Source of the DNA: Chitinophagaceae bacterium
GTDB lineage: Bacteria; Bacteroidota; Bacteroidia; Chitinophagales; Chitinophagaceae
Length of the DNA: 8,299 nucleotides
Direction of reading: 5' to 3'
Assembly: GCA_947452875.1 (NCBI GenBank)
Contig: CANGEZ010000077.1
Span: forward strand, 1-8,299
This document shows positions 7,578 to 8,299 of the stretch, piece after piece; positions within the stretch are counted from its first letter, which is position 1, and every line of letters starts with the position of its first letter. The notes under the pieces are model-generated. The model worked only from the letters and a program-made list of their open reading frames with translations. It did no database searches and was not told the origin of the DNA. The position numbers and the translations under genes are program-made.

Positions 7578-7707
7578 ACTTACTTAGCTACATACCTAGG
7601 AAACACCCATTTTTATGATTTGAATCATAAATTGGTATGATTTCATTTGGATAACAGGTAGTTTTAATCCCGTTTGATTCAATATCCAAAACCAACAGTA
7701 AGTAAGT
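7578..7707 (+). other. Nested inverted repeats, possible structured RNA or 3' UTR element
   Basis: Three compatible pairings can be drawn. An outer 9-bp stem joins ACTTACTTA (7578-7586) to TAAGTAAGT (7699-7707). A hairpin joins TTATGATT to AATCATAA (7613-7620 with 7623-7630). An 8-bp stem joins TTTGGATA (7646-7653) to TATCCAAA (7683-7690). Together they make a three-way-junction layout about 50 bp before a terminator. Such short stems arise by chance in AT-rich DNA, so this is tentative. Confidence 0.22.
7614..7642. promoter_or_regulatory. Three TATGATT half-sites, possible operator
   Basis: TATGATT occurs at 7614-7620 and again at 7636-7642, exactly 22 bp (about two helical turns) apart, with the inverted copy AATCATA at 7623-7629 between them. 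The first pair forms the dyad TTATGATT-TG-AATCATAA. The 14-mer at 7616-7629 differs by one base from the palindrome region at 2286-2299. No gene start follows closely in the window, which weakens an operator reading. Confidence 0.28.
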
Positions 7708-7758
7708 ACCAATTCATTCCTGTGAAAAACTAAATAAACTCTTTAAAAACTATTTAAT

Positions 7759-7791
7759 AAAAAGCAAACTCAAAAAAGGGTTTGCTTTTTT
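7759..7791 (+). terminator. Intrinsic terminator downstream of the ABC ATPase
   Basis: AAAAAGCAAAC (7759-7769) pairs perfectly with GTTTGCTTTTT (7780-7790). The stem can be extended inward by a T-G and a C-G pair around a loop of six A, and a run of six T ends it (7786-7791). It is the first strong terminator after the ABC stop and would leave a 3' untranslated region of about 205 nt. The A-rich left arm lets it also work on the minus strand. Confidence 0.8.
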
Positions 7792-8042
7792 GCTTTTAAG
7801 TGGAAATACTTAGACCGATTAATACTAAATACCACAAATTAAAAATCACATGATTCTGGTCACAATTAAATTTTTAATTGAGCGTATAATATGCAAGCAG
7901 GGTATTTATCCATTATCCAAAAAAAAGAACCTGTTTTTAGTGACCTATGAAAACTATTCTATCCAATCCAATGAAAAGATCAATGGCTTCCTTATCCTAT
8001 TGAAAAGTACAACAACTACTTTACATAACTGGAGCCATAACA

Positions 8043-8071
8043 AAAAACCCCGACTGATCATCGGGGTTTTT
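8043..8071. terminator. Strong two-way intrinsic terminator
   Basis: A perfect 11-bp stem, AAAAACCCCGA (8043-8053) with TCGGGGTTTTT (8061-8071), encloses the 7-nt loop CTGATCA. The CCCCG/CGGGG core with flanking A and T runs is a classic terminator in both directions. It is not next to a recognised gene end; it may end a minus-strand gene entering from the right, or an unrecognised transcript between 7792 and 8042. Confidence 0.8.
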
Positions 8072-8140
8072 GATTAAAGGGAAATTCAAAAGTAAAAAGT
8101 AAAAATTTAAAATAGAGAATTTAGCATAATGCAGTTTTTA

Positions 8141-8229
8141 AATTTTGAATTTTCAATTTCAAATTTATATTCTTGAATTCGTGGTTATAACCTTCGCATC
8201 AATAATTTTGAATTTTTAATTTTCAATTT
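8141..8229. repeat. AT-rich repeated words in the right-hand intergenic region
   Basis: AATTTTGAATTTT occurs exactly at 8141-8153 and 8204-8216, and AATTTTCAATTT at 8148-8159 and 8218-8229. The two words are near inverse complements of each other, so the segment can fold on itself as well as align in direct orientation. Similar A/T-only words (TTCAAAAGTAAAAAG) begin at 8085. Low complexity limits the interpretation. Confidence 0.5.
8169..8187 (+). repeat. 19-bp direct repeat, copy 1
   Basis: ATTCTTGAATTCGTGGTTA matches the window's final 19 bases with a single T/G difference. The copy ends inside the perfect palindrome GGTTATAACC (8183-8192). It contains the word GAATTCGTGG, which is unusually G-rich for its surroundings. 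Confidence 0.7.
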
Positions 8230-8280
8230 TGACTTTTTATTACGCAACGTCCCTTTCAGGAGACATTGCTGAGAAATAAA

Positions 8281-8299
8281 ATTCGTGAATTCGTGGTTA
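8281..8299 (+). repeat. 19-bp direct repeat, copy 2, at the window edge
   Basis: ATTCGTGAATTCGTGGTTA repeats the sequence at 8169-8187 with 18 of 19 bases equal, 112 bp downstream. Here the word AATTCGTG is itself tandemly doubled, if one base before the copy (8280) is included. The repeat reaches the last base, so its full length is unknown. Confidence 0.7.

Larger units (their letters stand above)
7554..8299. other. 746-bp stretch without a convincing gene
   Basis: After the ABC ATPase stop no frame holds a believable gene. The stretch contains clustered dyads (7578-7713), a terminator (7759-7791), an uninformative 250-bp section, a second terminator (8043-8071), and AT-rich repeats running into the window edge (8085-8299). 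A 75-codon open frame at 7850-8077 is judged spurious because the second terminator hairpin forms its last codons and its sequence shows no domain or signal. No tRNA- or rRNA-like sequence is seen. Confidence 0.7.

Noticed and set aside
7863..7880. CAATTAAA-TT-TTTAATTG palindrome
   Set aside because: It is composed almost only of A and T with a 2-nt loop, is expected by chance in this composition, and lacks terminator features.
7850..8077. 75-codon open frame encoding a basic, Lys/Ile-rich peptide
   Set aside because: The terminator hairpin at 8043-8071 lies inside its 3' end, no domain or signal is recognisable, and AT-rich DNA readily gives such frames.

Overview
The window is an AT-rich, fairly gene-dense piece of a bacterial chromosome, most likely from a Bacteroidota member. 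The evidence is an outer-membrane beta-barrel with a terminal phenylalanine, a lipoprotein with an LLSC lipobox, starts preceded by A/T-rich rather than GGAGG-type leaders, and a TACTTTTG promoter element that fits the phylum's TAnnTTTG -7 consensus. A placement near Chitinophagia/Sphingobacteriia is a guess from overall protein flavour and cannot be proved here.

Layout from left to right. (1) Bases 1-1407 are the 3' five-sixths of hutU (urocanate hydratase, histidine degradation); the gene starts before the window. (2) A 17-bp perfect stem separates it from a convergent small outer-membrane beta-barrel gene (1476-2159, minus). (3) A 228-bp divergent spacer holds a 12-bp palindrome. It leads to a short plus-strand gene (2388-2768) for a charged helical or coiled-coil protein of unknown function. 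(4) A second two-way terminator (2792-2823) separates that gene from a convergent lipoprotein gene (2842-3843, minus), whose product has a glutamine-amidotransferase-like region. (5) After a divergent spacer come a P-type cation ATPase (4012-6504) and, 50 bp later, an ABC-transporter ATPase with a TOBE-like tail and no permease beside it (6555-7553). (6) The last 746 bp carry no convincing gene. They hold dyad-rich sequence, two strong stem-loop terminators, and an AT-rich repeat region bracketed by two near-identical 19-mers, the second of which is cut by the window edge.

The genes do not form one pathway. hutU is catabolic; the P-type ATPase and ABC ATPase are both transport-related and co-oriented, but a promoter-like element lies between them, so the ABC gene can probably be transcribed alone. 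The two convergent junctions are each closed by one shared stem-loop.

I do not see a defence system, mobile element, CRISPR array or other clearly new multi-gene system. The most interesting unexplained signals are a shared 14-bp dyad in two distant intergenic regions, the nested inverted repeats downstream of the ABC gene, the repeat cluster at the right edge, and the altered ion-site residues of the P-type ATPase.
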